A stretch of 64,000 bases of DNA, taken from contig JAYESD010000009.1 of assembly GCA_036927565.1 (NCBI GenBank), positions 150,744,929-150,808,928 of the forward strand. Reading direction: 5' to 3'. Shown here in pieces: positions 46,946 to 58,884 of the stretch. Numbering within the stretch: the stretch's first letter is position 1; each line of letters starts with the position of its first letter. The DNA comes from Tuctoria greenei. Its lineage: Eukaryota; Streptophyta; Magnoliopsida; Poales; Poaceae. The notes under the pieces were generated by a model, which was given only the letters and a program-made list of their open reading frames with translations, was not told where the DNA came from and did not search any database. Made by a program: the position numbers and the translations under genes.

Positions 46946-49926
46946 TGTAACACCCACATTTCATGTATTAAAAATTTGATCAAACCCTTGAACATTCTTG
47001 TATGCATTTTTAGATGATTTTTGAAGATCAAATGTGTAGCAAACGACTTAAGTTTGAATTTGAATTCAAATCAAAGGAAAAAGAAATGAAAAAGAAAAAG
47101 AAAAAGAACAAAAGCCCTTTTGGGCCAAACCTCCCCTCTGGCCCAATTTCCCCCTCCCTCACCCGCGGCCCAGCCAGCCCCTCTCCTCTCTTCTCTCTCT
47201 GCACCGTGGACCCCGCCTATCATCCCTCCCAGGGAGCAACTGCCGCCTCCCTTTTCCCGCGCCGCGCCCACGCCGAAAACCACCCCCTACAACCGTCGCT
47301 CCACGCACGGATCAATCCCAAGAAACTCCCTTCGCGTGCGCCTGCAACCGCCACACTCCCCCCCTCTATAAAACCCCGCCCTCTCCCTCTCTTTCCCCCT
47401 TCCTGCATGCAAACCCTAGCCATTGTCGTCGTCGAGGTTGGTCTCGCGTGTTCCTGACGCCTCGCCGGTTATTTCCCTCTTCCTCCCTCCCTAACCTCTT
47501 CACCCCGACGCCAGGAGTACGCCGGGCAAGTCGGTGCGGGGAATTAGCCAGGGTTTCACCGGAATCATCGGGTGCCGACGCCAACCGCCGCCACCTCTCG
47601 CCGCCGACCCCTCTCCGGCCAATTTCGGACCCCGAGAACCCCCAAGGTATGCTCACCCCTCTCCCCTCTTGCGTTTAAGGTATTCAGCGCTTGAGATCAG
47701 TGGCGTTTTGGCCAAATTGGACAACGCCGGCGAGATCGCCGCCGCGCTGTGCGCCGCCTGTGTCGCCGGAGGCGACGTGGCCGCATCCCGGCCGTTGGCT
47801 TGAGGCTGACGGTTGAGATTAGATCTTCGTAACATTTCGGGTAATTAAATCTCGCGCGTTCACTTAAGATCCAACGGCCCACATTGAATTCCCTTTTCCC
47901 ACCGCCGGAATTGCACCCAGGCCCCTGGGAATTCACCAGCTACCCCCTGGACTTTGTTGGAATTCAAGTCTAGCCCCTGAATTTAGCAAACTAGCCCTTG
48001 GAATCCCTGGAATTGGATTTAATCATTTAAATAAGCAATCTAAACCCTGGAAATTTGTAGAATTATGGATTTAGCCCCTGTACAGTGTAGGAAACTTATT
48101 ATCCCTGGACTTTTATTTAATTGCTGAATATTGTTTTTAGGTGTATTTAATGTGTAGAAATTAGATAAAATAGTAGGAAAATTTGTATAAAAATGTTTTT
48201 ATGCTGTACTTATTTTGTAGAGTTCAAATAAAATACATCTTGACCCTGGAAAATTTATTAAAAATGTTTAAAATACATTTTGGTCATAGAAAATTCAATA
48301 AAAATGATTTTGGGCCATAAATTAATCCTAAAAATGTGAGATAAATATAAAATGCATATTTTGGCTATGTAAAATAATGAATACCTCGTAGGAACACATT
48401 AGTATAGAGTTTTATGCCTATGTGTATATTGATGCCATGTGTTGTGTGCTCTTTACTTATTTTAGCCTTTATTTCTCTTTGCCATGCTTGGGCAATATAT
48501 TTAGAGTCGTACTACGACCCCAACTTCAATCTCCAAGACCAAGACTTCACCAACAACCAAGTCTTCGACGAAGACAAGTGCCCTTGACCATCTTGTACCA
48601 ATTTTAGGATTTTAGTTAGATGCATGCTAATTAAAATGATGTCCTATTTCATGTTTCATGCCTTGTTCCATATAATTCCTTGTCACCTGATGTGGGTTGG
48701 GAAGTAGATAGGTAATTAATTATGCCTAGCCATGCTTAGACATTGGGAATGGGATTTCATACAGTTGTGACATGTTAAACTTTATGGTTACTTTAATTGT
48801 GGTGGATACACAATAGTAGTGGATAGGAATGTGGTGGTTGGATAGATTTGGTATGGTGCAGTTTGCACGAGACCCGGGATTGGGTTTGGTACAACCGGAT
48901 TCTAAGGACCGGTTTATGGAGGAAGCCACTAAGCTTTATAGTCCCACCACGAGACTGAGATGGGGCAGCTTGGTCAATTAATTAGGTTTCTCCCGATGAA
49001 ATGCTAGTAGTTGGATGGTGCGGGGAATGATGCAGGGGTACTGCTCTGGGAACCGCAAGGCTCAAGAGGGGGCTCTGAGGTGGAGGGTTACTCCAGGAAT
49101 CCTCAGTGGTGGAAACCTTAGAGGGCTAGCACTAGTCGGGAGTACCTTTGTAAAGACCATGTTGTGATCTCCTGGCCTCACACCAAAGGAAGTGTGTAAT
49201 GTGGTTAGCTAGCATGGGCATTCAGGGAGGTTCACTTAGTCCACCTGGCAACAGGGGATGAAATCACTGCTTGTGGGGAAAGGGTACACTCTCTGCAGAG
49301 ATTTGGTAAAACTGTCATGACAGCCGTGCTCACGGACAAGAGCGGCTTGGGGCCAGTTCATAATTAGCTTATGATTCGGAAATGGTGGTTATTTATGATT
49401 CAAGTTACATTCACCATTTTCAGTTATGTGTTGAATTACTTCTTGAATTTATGATATTGATAATTGAAAGCTAAGGTTAGGTTCTAAGCATAGTGCTTAA
49501 GCCATAAATGGCCTTACCTTGCTTTAGCCAATCATGTCATTCTCTTCCCACACTTGCTGAGTACTCTATGTACTCAAGCGTTTACTTTTCCATTAGAATA
49601 TGAAGAAGAAGTAGCACCGGAAGACTTCAACATCAACCCGGAAGACTTGGGCTAGGCTGGCGATCCTTCGCGCGACATGCCTGTGGAGATGGAGCCATTC
49701 TCGTCTATTTAGCTTTCCGCTGTAGTTTGATCTTTGTGAACTCTTTAGATGTTGTAAATAGGTTGTGGTGTATTTGTAGACCTTCGGGTCGTATTGTAAG
49801 ACTATTTATGTATTCGAACATGGCTATGTAATGGTATTTCACTTTTGTCAACGCATGTACGATTCAACTGATCCTGGCGTACATGTGGTTAGCGTCTGTT
49901 CATCTTTACGATGACCGGGCGTGACA
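46946..49926 (+). repeat. 5' LTR of element B
   Basis: 2981 bp. TATAAAA at 47367-47373, telo-box AAACCCTAG at 47411-47419, donor-like AAG|GTATGC at 47644-47652. Then come AT-rich sequence and a 3' portion related to the LTR of element A (for example 48890-49340 against 43630-44090). Confidence 0.95.
47367..47419 (+). promoter_or_regulatory. LTR promoter of element B: TATA box and telo-box
   Basis: TATAAAA then AAACCCTAG 44 bp downstream. Duplicated in the 3' LTR at 56283-56289 and 56327-56335. Spacing is almost the same as in element A although the surrounding sequence differs. Confidence 0.7.
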
Positions 49927-50140
49927 AAGTGGTATCAGAGCCGTGTTGCCCGTAGGACGCAAGCCTAGTTATAAATGGTCGAAAATAAGGACTATACTAT
50001 TTTCTTATAAAATAGTATTTCCAAAACTTTGTGCTTCCCATCTCAAACCTTGTGCTTCTTATCTTGTTGTGCTTGTTGTTTTAATTCTAACTTAATTTAT
50101 TGATTATTGTTCTTACTCTCTTCTTTTCAAATGTTTGTAG
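47647..50140 (+). other. predicted 5'-leader intron of element B
   Basis: Donor GTATGC after AAG at 47647. The acceptor is a T-rich tract ending tttgtag at 50134-50140 directly before the ORF0 ATG. The interval is AT-rich and contains the primer site. A second acceptor-like site (ttctctatacag, ending 51292) sits directly before the gag ATG, which would allow alternative splicing to gag. Confidence 0.4.
49930..49942 (+). other. primer-binding site of element B
   Basis: TGGTATCAGAGCC, 3 nt after the LTR end, initiator tRNA-Met type. Confidence 0.95.
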
Positions 50141-50908
50141 ATGGCGCACACGAAGCAGACGGCGCGTAAGTCGACTGGAGGTCGTGTTCCTCACCACGCC
50201 CTAGCCAGCCGCTCCGCACCTCACACACCCAGGAGGGAGACCGTGCTGATCTCTTCTGTACGTGGTTTTCCGAGGATGTGTGCCCGTCTTCGCTCTCTTC
50301 TTCGAGCTGCGGGGTATCGTAAGTACCATGTCCGCTTCGTCTACCACACCACCAGTGTCTCTATACCCTCTCCTGGTAGACTGGAGTGGTTTTCCCAACT
50401 GTCTGTCTACTATGACTCGGAGCTGCTGCACTCACACTTCTCTCCGGCTTAGAGGAGCTCCCAGCGTGCTGCTGAGGAGGATGCTACGTGGGAGGTGACT
50501 ACCTACTGGAGTCACGCCCACAGGTTCTGCCTTGGGTGCACGGAGCACGCCTTCACCCCTCAGCGCCCTAGTGGCACGGCCGACTTCACTGGACGTGACG
50601 TCGAGGGGCCTCTGCACCACTCTCAGAGCGAGAGGCTTGTGGACGACGTTGTGGAGTTGACCTCACGACTCCAGCGTTGTCAGCAGGAGCTTCAGGACAG
50701 CAGGGACCTGGTCGATAGCTACGAGCGACTTCGACGACGCTACGCGAGGATCACTGCAGCTGATCTGAACTCTCCTCAGTACGCTTCGGACGTTGAGCCG
50801 TGGGACCCGAACTCTCTGGATCGCCGTGAGAACTCACCCGAGAGATCGGGGGAGGACACGGAGGAGGAGGATCTTGAGGAGCAGAACGAGGAGGACTCCG
50901 ACGAGTAG
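50141..50908 (+). pseudogene. ORF0 of element B with histone H3-tail-like N-terminus
   Basis: 255 codons plus stop, one internal TAG at 50450-50452 (codon 104; element A has TCA there). The protein starts MAHTKQTARKSTGG. After Met this matches the histone H3 tail at 12 of 13 residues (only R2 to H differs), with partial similarity continuing (P16, L20, A21). There is no histone fold. Next come a basic block (R-L-R-S-L-L-R-A), a Y-Y-x-S-E-L-L block, and a coiled-coil-like segment at about residues 160-200 (V-D-D-V-V-E-L-T-S-R-L...). The C-terminus is acidic and rich in Glu/Asp (residues 230-255). It lies between primer site and gag. No enzymatic motif. The homologue in element A shares the whole layout. 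Confidence 0.85.
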
Positions 50909-51292
50909 GGATAGCCTTGTTACCTTGTTGGACGACTGAAGAAACCTATCCTTAGTATGTAGGAGCGTGTAGCTACGCCCTCTCTAGTCTTGAGTTGTGT
51001 TATCTATGGTATTGCATTAGTTTGCTTTATGTTGTGTGTGTGTGTGCGACGTGAGTTGTGGAATGCTACGACATCCTGTCCACATCCACGTCATTTATAT
51101 ATAGGCTTGTTAGTGTGTCGTGCGAGTTGTGGAATGCATTACCATCTTGTCCACATCCGCACTAGTTTGTTAATGAATATGCTTGCTTTATATATATGTT
51201 TTCCCTTGATGCATATAGTTGGGACCGTTTGCCATAGCGTACCCTTCTATATCTTACCTATTGTCCTAAAGTTTCAATTATTCTCTATACAG
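50909..51292 (+). other. spacer between ORF0 and gag of element B
   Basis: Non-coding. Contains two related stretches of about 55-60 bp, each with gcgagttgtggaatgc/gtgagttgtggaatgc, ac.tc.tgtccacatcc (about 51049-51090 and 51120-51165). Ends with acceptor-like ttctctatacag before the gag ATG. Confidence 0.6.
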
Positions 51293-54200
51293 ATGGCTGG
51301 AAGAGGTAGATGTAGAGGTCGTGGAAGGGGTGCTGTACCCTAGGAGGAAGGACTTGGAGGTGTGCCAGGATGGAACGGTAGGGGTGCTCGAGGAGCCCCA
51401 GCAGCGCAGCAAATGCAGCAGATGATGGACATTCAAACCCAACTGCTCAACAACCTCACCCAAATTGTCCAACCTGCAGCAAGCCCCACCCCCACCACCA
51501 CCACCAAATTACAACCTTCCGCCACCACCACCTTTTCCACCCAGGTCCTTTCTAAGGGACTTCCTAAACACTCATCCACCCACCTTTGCCACAGTCACTG
51601 AACCAACGGGTGCAGATGATTGGCTCTGAACAGTTGAAAGCAAGTTGAGGGTCATACACCGTGAAGGAAGAGAGAAGGTATTATTAGCCTCCCATCAACT
51701 CCAAGGACCGGCAGCTGACTGGTGGACTGCCTTCACTGAAGCCCACCAGGATCCGGAGAACATTACTTGGGAAGAATTCAGGACCAACTTCCGCAATCAC
51801 TTTGTGCCTGAGGGAGAAATACAAGCAAGACGTGAAGAGTTGCTTATGTTGAAGCAGGGCCGTATGACTGTGAGGGCCTACTTGAATGCATTCACCCAGT
51901 TGTCCCGCTATGCTCCAACCGATGTGGATACTGACTCCAAGAAACAATTCCGTTTCAGGAATGGACTGGATAAGGAGTTGAAGTTTGCCATGTCTTCCAG
52001 CGACTATAACGACTTTCAGAAGTTGGTTGACAAAGATTTTGAGGTGGAGAGGACTAAAAAGGAATTGGATGATGATGAAAGGAATAGGAAGTTAGCTCTA
52101 AGCCATGCCTCTAGCAGCAATGTACGCCCTCATCTCAACCCTCAGCCTGCAAACCAGATGACTCGTCCTATGAACTACTCGGGACAGAGATTTCCAAACT
52201 CCAACTACAGGCCACCCACTCCCTACAATCAGCAAATGCGCGAGCAACAACAGCCTCCACGCCAGCCAATGCAACCCCCTCGCCAGCAGATGCAACCCCC
52301 TCGCCCTTCAGCTCCAGCTAACCGACCCAACGGTAAACCCCCAAGAAATCAATCAGGAGGTAACAAGGGCCAGAACAATGCTGCGGGAGTTCAATGCTAC
52401 AAATGTGGAGAATGGGGACACTACTCCAACAGTTGCCCAAAGAAGCAGCAGAACCCACCTGGACGTGTCAATCATGTGACTTTGGAGCAAGCACATGAAG
52501 CACCTGATGTGGTGATCGGTACGTTTTCTGCAAATTCCCACCCTGCCACAATATTGTTTGATTTAGGTGCTACACATTCATTTATATCCAAAGATTTCAT
52601 AAAGAAGCATGACATGGTAGTTGCATTCTTGAATCGACCACTGTTGATAAACTCTCCTGGAGGAGAGATGGTGGCAAGGCATCTATGCCATAAAGTGAGT
52701 ATAAACATAAGGGGGGTAGTCTTTTGGGCCAACCCAATAGTGTTGGACTCACAAGGATTAGACATCATTCTGGGAATGGACTGGCTGACAAAGAATCAAG
52801 GAGTAATTCATTGTGCAACTAGGACAGTTTGCTTAACACACCCAGATGGCACTACAATGGAGTTCAAGCCAGATCAGACACAGGAGGTAGTTGTACAACT
52901 TAACCATCTTGAGAGTACAGAAGACATCAGGGTTGTGAGTGAGTTTCCGGATGTATTTCCAGATGACTTACCAGGTATGTCCCCTGATCGAGAGATTGAG
53001 TTTGTCATTGAATTAGTACCTGGAATGGCCCCAATATATAAGAGGTCGTATAGAATGGATGCCAAACAACTAGCTGAACTAAAAGATCATATTGAGGAGT
53101 TATTGGGGAAAGGATATATTTGTCCTAGCTCATCGCCTTGGGGAGCACCAGTCATATTTGTACCTAAGAAGGATGGTACTCAAAGGTTGTGTGTGGATTA
53201 CCATGCCTTAAATGCGGTAGCAATCAAGAATAAGTACCCACTGCCAAGAATTGAAGATTTATTTGATCAGTTGATAGGAGCATGTGTGTTCTCCAAGATT
53301 GATCTTCGCTCGGGTTATCACCAATTGAAGATTAGGCCCTCAGATATTCCCAAGACTGCATTTGTCTCTCGATATGGACTATATGAGTATACAGTTATGT
53401 CGTTTGGATTGACCAATGCTCCGGTATATTTTATGTATCTAATGAACAAGGTATTCATGGAGTACTTGGACAAGTTTGTAGTGGTGTTCATCGACGACAT
53501 ACTTATTTACTCCAAAACTGAAGAAGAGCATGAGGAGCACGTCAGGATGGCTCTACAGAAGCTTCGCCAACACCAATTATATGCCAAACTTAGTAAGTGT
53601 GAGTTTTGGCTAAAGGAGGTATCATTATTGGGACATGTCATATCTGAAGGAGGTATAGCAGTGGATCCAGGCAAAGTGGCCGATGTCCTTAAATGGGAAA
53701 CACCTGAGAGTGTACATGACATACGAAGATTCTTAGGCATGGCTGGTTATTATCGTCGGTTCATCAAGGGATTTTCAAAGATCTCTCGACCACTAACCAA
53801 GTTACTTGAGAAAGGAGTTGCTTTCAAGTGGACCCCCGAATGTGAAGTAAGCTTTGCCGAGTTGAAGAAGAGGTTAACCAGTGCACCGGTATTGGTGATG
53901 CCTGATATGCAGAAGGAGTTTGTAGTTTATTGTGATGCATCTGGTCATGGTTTAGGATGTGTCTTAATGCAAGGAGGACATGTTGTATCCTATGCATCAA
54001 GACAGCTTCGGAAACATGAGAGGAATTATCCAACACATGATTTAGAATTGGCAGCTGTTGTTCATGCATTGAAGATATGGATACACTACTTGATGGGAAA
54101 AAGAACCAAGATATACACGGATCACAAGAGCTTGAAGTACATATTCACACAGCCAGATCTTAATCTTAGACAACGTCGTTGGTTGGAGTTAATAAATGAC

Positions 54201-54308
54201 TTTGATGTAGGAATCAACTACCATCCAGGAAAGGCTAATGTGGTCGCTGATGCTCTCAGTAGGAAAGGACAATGTAATAAATTGTCAGTACAAGCTCTTC
54301 AACCCTAG
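51293..54308 (+). pseudogene. gag-pol: gag-protease-RT-RNase H of element B
   Basis: gag starts M-A-G-R-G-R at 51293, with a TAG 16 codons on, a frameshift near 51490 and another stop near 51629. A single open frame of 887 codons then runs 51645-54308. Domains in order: gag core (A-A-D-W-W-T-A-F), Q/P-rich linker, zinc knuckle C-Y-K-C-G-E-W-G-H-Y-S-N-S-C (about 52396-52437), protease, RT and RNase H. The protease reads D-L-G-A (Leu codon 52563-52565) instead of D-S-G-A. RT has Y-H-Q-L-K and active site F-I-D-D (about 53487-53498). RNase H has Y-C-D-A-S and D-H-K-S-L and ends V-V-A-D-A-L-S-R. Gag and pol share one frame, as in chromoviruses. Confidence 0.94.
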
Positions 54309-55813
54309 CTATGTGAAGATTTTGCAAGGTTAAACTTATGTCTAGTGTCAAGCACTGAAGCAGTTGTATGGAAGTGGACTCAACCCTTGAACATGATATA
54401 TGAGAAGAACAAAAGAATGATGAGAATATCAAGGAGATCAAGCAATTAATGAAGAAGGGGAAAGCTCCGAACTTTAGGGAAGATGAACAAGGAACTCTAT
54501 GGCTAGGAAAAAGGATTTGTGTTCCAGATATCAAGGAGATTAAATAGTTGATACTAAGGGAAGCTCATAACTCATCATACTCCATTCATCCCGGAAGCAC
54601 AAAGATGTATCAAGACCTTAAAGATCGATATTGGTGGCATGGAATGAAACGGGATGTAGCAGAATATGTGGCCATATGTGATACATGTCAATTGATTAAG
54701 GCGGAACACCAAAGACCAGCAGGGTTGTTGCAACCAATCAAAGTGCCAGAATGGAAATGGGAAGAAATTAGTATGGATTTCATTATGGGACTACCAAGAA
54801 CACAGTCTGGATATGATTCTATATGGGTCATAGTGGATCGTTTAACTAAAGTTGCTTACTTTATTCCCATGAAAGAAACTTACAATGGTCCCAAGTTGGC
54901 TGAACTGTATATCTCCAGGATTGTATGCTTACATGGAGTTCCCAAGAAGATTATTTCAGATCGAGGCACTCAATTCACCTCAAGATTCTGGCAGAAGTTG
55001 CATGAATCAATGGATACCCGTCTAAACTTTAGTTCGGCGTATCATCCTCAGACTGATGGTCAAACAGAATGCACCAACCAGATATTGGAAGACATGTTAA
55101 GAGTGTGTGCTCTAAAGAATAGCCAAAGTTGGGATAAGAATCTGCCATATGCCGAATTTTCTTACAACTATAGTTATTAAGCCAGTTTGAAGATGTCTCC
55201 TTTTGAAGCATTATATGGGCAGAAATGTAGGACACCGTTGTTTTGGAATCAAACTGGGGAAAGCCAAGTCTTTGGTCCTGATGTGTTGAAAGAGGCTGAA
55301 AGACAAGTGCAAGAAATTCGGAAGAACCTAAAGGCAGCCCAAACGAGACGGAAGAGTTATGCGGATACTCGAAGATGTGATCTAACATTTGAGGTTGGTG
55401 ATTATGTGTACTTGAAGGTGTCACCTATGAGAGGATTGAGAAGATTTAAAGTAAGAGGCAAGTTGTCACCCCGCTACATTGGCCCGTTCAAGATACTCGA
55501 ATGACGAGGTGAAGTGGCTTATCAGCTTGAGCTTCCACCGCACTTATCAGATGTTCATAATGTATTCCATGTTTCGCAACTTAAGAAGTGTCTGAGAGTG
55601 CCTGAGGAGCAATTGCCTATGGAAGCAGTCGATGTATAAGAAGATTTGTCTTATGTGGAACAACCTGTCAAGATACTTGAGACATTAGAAAAGGTTACCA
55701 GAAACAAAGTCATTCGCATGTGTAAGGTGCAATTGAAACATCACTCGGAGGCAGAAGCAACATGGGAAAGAGAAGAAGATCTCAAGGATGATTTCCCTCA
55801 TCTATTCTCTTAG
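54309..55813 (+). pseudogene. pol: integrase and chromodomain of element B
   Basis: After TAG at 54306 the linker contains a frameshift. Integrase is open 54548-55180 with zinc-binding H-H-C-C (C-D-T-C near 54680), M-D-F-I-M-G-L-P, S-D-R-G-T-Q-F and Q-T-D-G-Q-T-E, so the D,D,E triad is complete. Further stops lie at 55178, 55502 and 55637. The GPY/F module G-P-F-K-I-L-E is near 55480. The chromodomain at 55652-55810 has V-Q-L-K where element A has V-K-W-K, so a core Trp is lost. Ends TTCTCTTAG. Confidence 0.93.
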
Positions 55814-55860
55814 GACGTCCGAATCTCGAGGGCGAGATTCCTTTTAAGGGGGGGTAGAGT

Positions 55861-58800
55861 TGTAACACCCACATTTCATGTATTAAAAATTTGATCAAAC
55901 CCTTGAACATTCTTGTATGCATTTTTGGATGATTTTTGGAGATCAAACGTGTAGCAAACGACTTAAGTTTGAATTTGATTTCAAATCAAAGGAAAAAGAT
56001 ATGAAAAAGAAAAAAGAAAAAGAATAAAACACCTTTTGGGCCAAAACCTCCCCTCTGGCCCAATTTCCCCCTCCCTCACCCGCGGCCCAGCCAGCCCCTC
56101 TCCTCTCTTCTCTCTCTGCGCCGTGGACCCCGCCTGTCATCCCTCCCAGGGAGCAACTGCCGCCTCCCTTTTCCCGCGTCGCGCTCACGCCGAAAACCAC
56201 CCCCTACAACCGTCGCTCCACGCACGGATCAATCCCAGGAAACTCCCTTCGTGTGCGCATGCAACCGCCACACTCCCCCCTCTATAAAACCCCGCCCTCT
56301 CCCTCTCTTTCCCCCTTCCCGCACGCAAACCCTAGCCATTGCCGTCGTCGAGGTTGGTCTCGCGTGTTCCCGATGCCTCGCCGGTTATTTCCCTCTTCCT
56401 CCCTCCCTAACCTCTTCACCCCGTCGCCAGGAGCACGTCGGGAAAGTCGATGCGGGGAATTAGCCAGGGTTTCACCGGAATCATCGGGTGCCAACGCCAA
56501 CCGCCGCCACCTCTCGCCGCCGACCCCTCTCCGGCCAATTTCGGACCCCGAGAACCCCCAAGGTATACTCACCCCTCTCCCCTCTTGCGTTTAGGGTATT
56601 TAGCGCTTGAGATCAGTGGCGTTTTGGCCAAATTGGCCAACGCCGGCGAGATCGCCGCCGCGGGAGTTGAGCGCCGCCGCGCTATGCGCCGCCTACGTCG
56701 TCGGAGGCGACGTGGCCGCATCCCGGCCGTTGGCTTGAGGCTGACGGTTGAGATTAGATCTTCGTAACGTTTCCGGTAATTAAATCTCGCGCGTTCACTT
56801 AAGATCCAACGGCCCACATTGAATTCCCTTTTCCCGCCGCCGGAATTGCATGCAGGCCCCTGGAAATTCACCGGCTACCCCCTGGACTTTGCCAGAATTC
56901 AAGTCTAGCCCCTGAATTTAGCAAACTAGCCCTAGAATCCCTGGAATTGGATTTAATCATTTAAATAAGTAATCTAACCCCTGGAAATTTGTAGAATTAT
57001 GGATTTAGCCCCTGTACAGTGTAGGAAACTTATTATTCAGTTCCTGGACTTTAATTTAATTGCTGAATATTGTTTTTAGGTGTATTTAATGTGTAGAAAT
57101 TAGATAAAAATGGTGGGTAAATATAAAAACAGTAGGAAAATTTGTATAAAAATGTTTTTATGCTGTACTTAATTTGTAGAGTTCAAATAAAATACATTTT
57201 GACCCTGGAAAATTTATTAAAAATGTTTAAAATACATTTTGGCCATAGAAAATTCAATAAAAATGATTTTGGGCCATAAATTAATCCTAAAAATGTGAGA
57301 TAAAAATAAAATGCATATTTTGGCTATGTAAAATAATGAATACCTCGTAGGAACGCATTAGTATAGAGTTTTATGCCTATGTGTATGTTGATGCCATGTG
57401 TTGTGTGCTCTTTACTTATTTTAGCCTTTATTTCTATTTGCCATGCTTGGGAAATATATTTAGAGTCGTACTACGACCCCAACTTCAATCTCCAAGACCA
57501 AGATTTCACCAACAACCAAGTCTTCGACGAAAGCAAGTGCCCTTGACCATCTTGTACCAATTTTAGGATTTTAGTTAGATGCATGCTAATTAAAATGATG
57601 TCCTATTTCATGTTTCATGCCTTGTTCCATATAATTCCTTGTCACTTGATGTGTGTTGGGAAGTAGATAGGTAATTAATTATGCTTAGCCATGCTTAGAC
57701 ATTGGGAATGGGATTTCATACAGTTGTGACATGTTAAACTTTATGGTTACTTTAATTGTGGTGGATACACAATAGTAGTGGATAGGAATCTGGTGGTTGG
57801 ATAGATTTGATATGGTGCAGTTTGCACGAGACCCGGGATTGGGTTTGGTACCACCGGATTCTATGGACCGGTTTATGGAGGAAGCCACTAAGCTTTATAG
57901 TCCACCACGAGACTAAGATGGGGCAGCTTGGTCAATTAATTAGGTTTCTCCCGATGAAATGCTAGTAGTTGGATGGTGCGGGGGATGATGCAGGGGTATT
58001 GCTCTGGGAACCGCAAGGCTCAAGAGGGGGCTCTGAGGTGGAGGGCTACTCCGGGAATCCTTAGTGGTGGAAACCTTAGAGGGCTAGCACTAGTCGGGAG
58101 TACCTTTGTAAAGACCATGTTGTGATCTCCTGGCCTCACACCAAAGGAAGTGTGTAATGTGGTTAGCTACCACGGGCATTCAGGGAGGTTCACTTAGTCC
58201 ACCTGGCAATAGGGGATGAAATCACTGCTTGTGGGGAAACGGTACACTCTCTGCAGAGATTTGGTAAAACTGTCATGACAGCCGTGCTCACGGACAAGAG
58301 CGGCTTGGGGCCAGTTCATAATTAGCTTATGATTGGGAAATGGTGGTTATTTATGATTCAAGTTACATTCACCATTTTCAGTTATGTGTTGAATTACTTC
58401 TTGAATTTATGATATTGATAATTGAAAGCTAAGGTTAGGTTCTAAGCATAGTGCTTAAGCCATAAATGGCCTTCCCTTGCTTTAGCCAATCATGTCATTC
58501 TCTTCCCACACTTGCTGAGTACTCTATGTACTCAAGCGTTTACTTTTCCATTAGAATATGAAGAAGAAGCAGCACCGGAAGACTTCAACGTCAACCCGGA
58601 AGACTTGGGCTAGGCTGGCGATCCTTCGCGCGACGTGCCTGTGGAGATGGATCCATTCTCGTCTATTTAGCTTTCCTCTGTAGTTTGATATTTGTGAACT
58701 CTTTAGATGTTGTAAATAGGTTGTGGTGTATTTGTAGACCTTCGGGTCGTATTGTAAGACTATTTATGTATTCGATCATGGCTATGTAATGGTATTTCAC

Positions 58801-58884
58801 TTTTGTCAACGCATGTACGATTCAACTGATCCTGGCGTACATGTGGTTAGCGTCTGTTCATCTTTACGATGACCGGGCGTGACA
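55861..58884 (+). repeat. 3' LTR of element B
   Basis: 3024 bp, preceded by a purine tract (ttttaagggggggtagag) and followed by gagct. Differs from the 5' LTR by substitutions and small indels (for example extra bases near 56660 and 57105). Confidence 0.95.

Larger units (their letters stand above)
46946..58884 (+). mobile_element. Element B: Ty3/gypsy chromovirus (Tekay/Del-like)
   Basis: TGTAACACCC...GCGTGACA, target duplication gagct at 46941-46945 and 58885-58889, inside an exon of the host gene. Length 11.9 kb with the same gene order as element A and homologous LTR 3' halves, but a distinct family. Not interrupted by other elements. LTRs are 2981 and 3024 bp and closely similar, with small indels. 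pol is largely open, so this is younger than element A. Confidence 0.96.

Noticed and set aside
47014..47936. Pro/Arg-rich frames on both strands in the LTRs of element B (and 55943-56871)
   Set aside because: They lie in the GC-rich LTR leader, occur in both LTRs and differ by frame shifts between them; leader sequence, not genes.
50141..50452. A genuine histone H3 gene
   Set aside because: Only the tail matches; residues after about 21 diverge, there is no histone fold, and the frame lies at the ORF0 position of a retrotransposon with a homologue in element A.
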